Assembly: GCA_020723225.1 (NCBI GenBank)
Contig: DYJG01000213.1
Coordinates: 1-5,547, forward strand
Length of the DNA stretch: 5,547 nt
From: Desulfobacca acetoxidans
Lineage (GTDB): Bacteria > Desulfobacterota > Desulfobaccia > Desulfobaccales > 0-14-0-80-60-11
Direction: 5' to 3'
Of this stretch, positions 5,395 through 5,547 are shown piece by piece (position 1 is the stretch's first letter; every line of letters starts with the position of its first letter). A program made the translations under genes and the position numbers. The notes beneath the pieces are model-generated. The model did not search any database. It was given only the letters and a program-made list of their open reading frames with translations, and had not been told where the DNA came from.

Positions 5395-5422
5395 GTGGGG
5401 CGGTCGGAGACGGCCGCCCCAC
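5395..5422. repeat. REP-like palindrome (hairpin 3) downstream of the protease gene
   Basis: GTGGGGCGGTC (5395-5405) pairs with GGCCGCCCCAC (5412-5422) in an 11-bp stem with one G-U pair and the 6-nt loop GGAGAC. The sequence begins with GTGG on both strands. It shares the GTGG foot and the 6-nt purine-rich loop with the hairpin at 34-57. It lies 77 nt past the protease stop codon. As RNA it would be very stable and could protect the 3' end of the message or slow polymerase, but no T-tract follows, so intrinsic termination is doubtful. Confidence 0.55.
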
Positions 5423-5518
5423 AGGTCTTCCCGGCTTCCTCCATCTCCCGCTCCGGCATTTCCCTGGACAAAACCGGGCATCTTGGATAATATCCGATAA
5501 TAAAATTAGGAGAAATGT

Positions 5519-5547
5519 ATCGGCGTCCATCGGCGTGCATCGGCGGT
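5519..5547 (+). repeat. Decamer tandem repeat ATCGGCGTNC, running off the window edge
   Basis: The units ATCGGCGTCC (5519-5528), ATCGGCGTGC (5529-5538) and the partial ATCGGCGGT (5539-5547) are in tandem. I recall repeats of the type ATCGGCGTCCATCGGCG in intergenic DNA of other bacteria. The AGGAG and ATG just before it (ATG at 5515) are only two bases apart and the open frame would consist of repeat alone, so I do not call a gene. Confidence 0.75.

Noticed and set aside
5395..5422. Intrinsic terminator for the protease gene
   Set aside because: The stem is strong but no run of T follows it on the plus strand.
5515..5547. ATG behind AGGAG as a new gene start at the right edge
   Set aside because: Spacing between AGGAG and ATG is only two bases and the reading frame consists of the decamer repeat.
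2781..5547. CRISPR array among the short repeats
   Set aside because: Units are 7-10 bp in direct tandem without unique spacers, and no cas genes are present.

Overview
This window carries three protein genes separated by intergenic DNA that is unusually rich in short repeats. The coding DNA is GC-rich, the intergenic tracts are more AT-rich, and there is no sign of phage or insertion sequence genes. The gene style, and the mix of heptamer, octamer, decamer and REP-like repeats, reminds me of environmental Gram-negative anaerobes such as Desulfobacterota (a Desulfobacca-like lineage is possible). That is inference from general appearance; nothing here fixes the taxonomy.

Layout from left to right. 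Bases 1-97 hold a REP-like hairpin and a decamer tandem repeat. A 66-residue antitoxin-like gene (98-298, minus strand) follows, with no recognisable toxin in the place where its partner normally lies. Bases 299-477 are non-coding and contain a perfect 19-bp inverted repeat, each arm of which is itself a small palindrome, plus an AT-rich 13-nt palindrome. A complete copper-exporting P1B-type ATPase (copA type, 478-2697, minus strand) comes next. Bases 2698-3130 form a divergent intergenic region with two inverted heptamer arrays flanking two hairpins. A complete secreted subtilisin-family serine protease (3131-5317, plus strand) follows. It has a signal peptide, a prodomain, an S8 catalytic domain, a carboxypeptidase-regulatory-like beta domain and an aromatic-rich C-terminal domain I cannot name. 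Bases 5318-5547 hold an octamer repeat, a 12-nt palindrome, a third REP-like hairpin and a decamer array running off the window edge.

How the genes relate. I see no evidence that the three genes form one system. CopA would move Cu(I) out of the cytoplasm. The protease would act outside the cytoplasmic membrane and is transcribed divergently from copA across a repeat-filled region. The small antitoxin-like gene lies on the copA strand but about 180 nt downstream, across a strong inverted repeat, so cotranscription is doubtful. No copper chaperone or copper-responsive regulator is encoded here.

I do not see a convincing new defence or mobile system. The most interesting material is the repeat content: several unrelated-looking intergenic repeat families packed into every gap, including palindromes that share a GTGG/GTAG foot, and an apparently toxin-less antitoxin.
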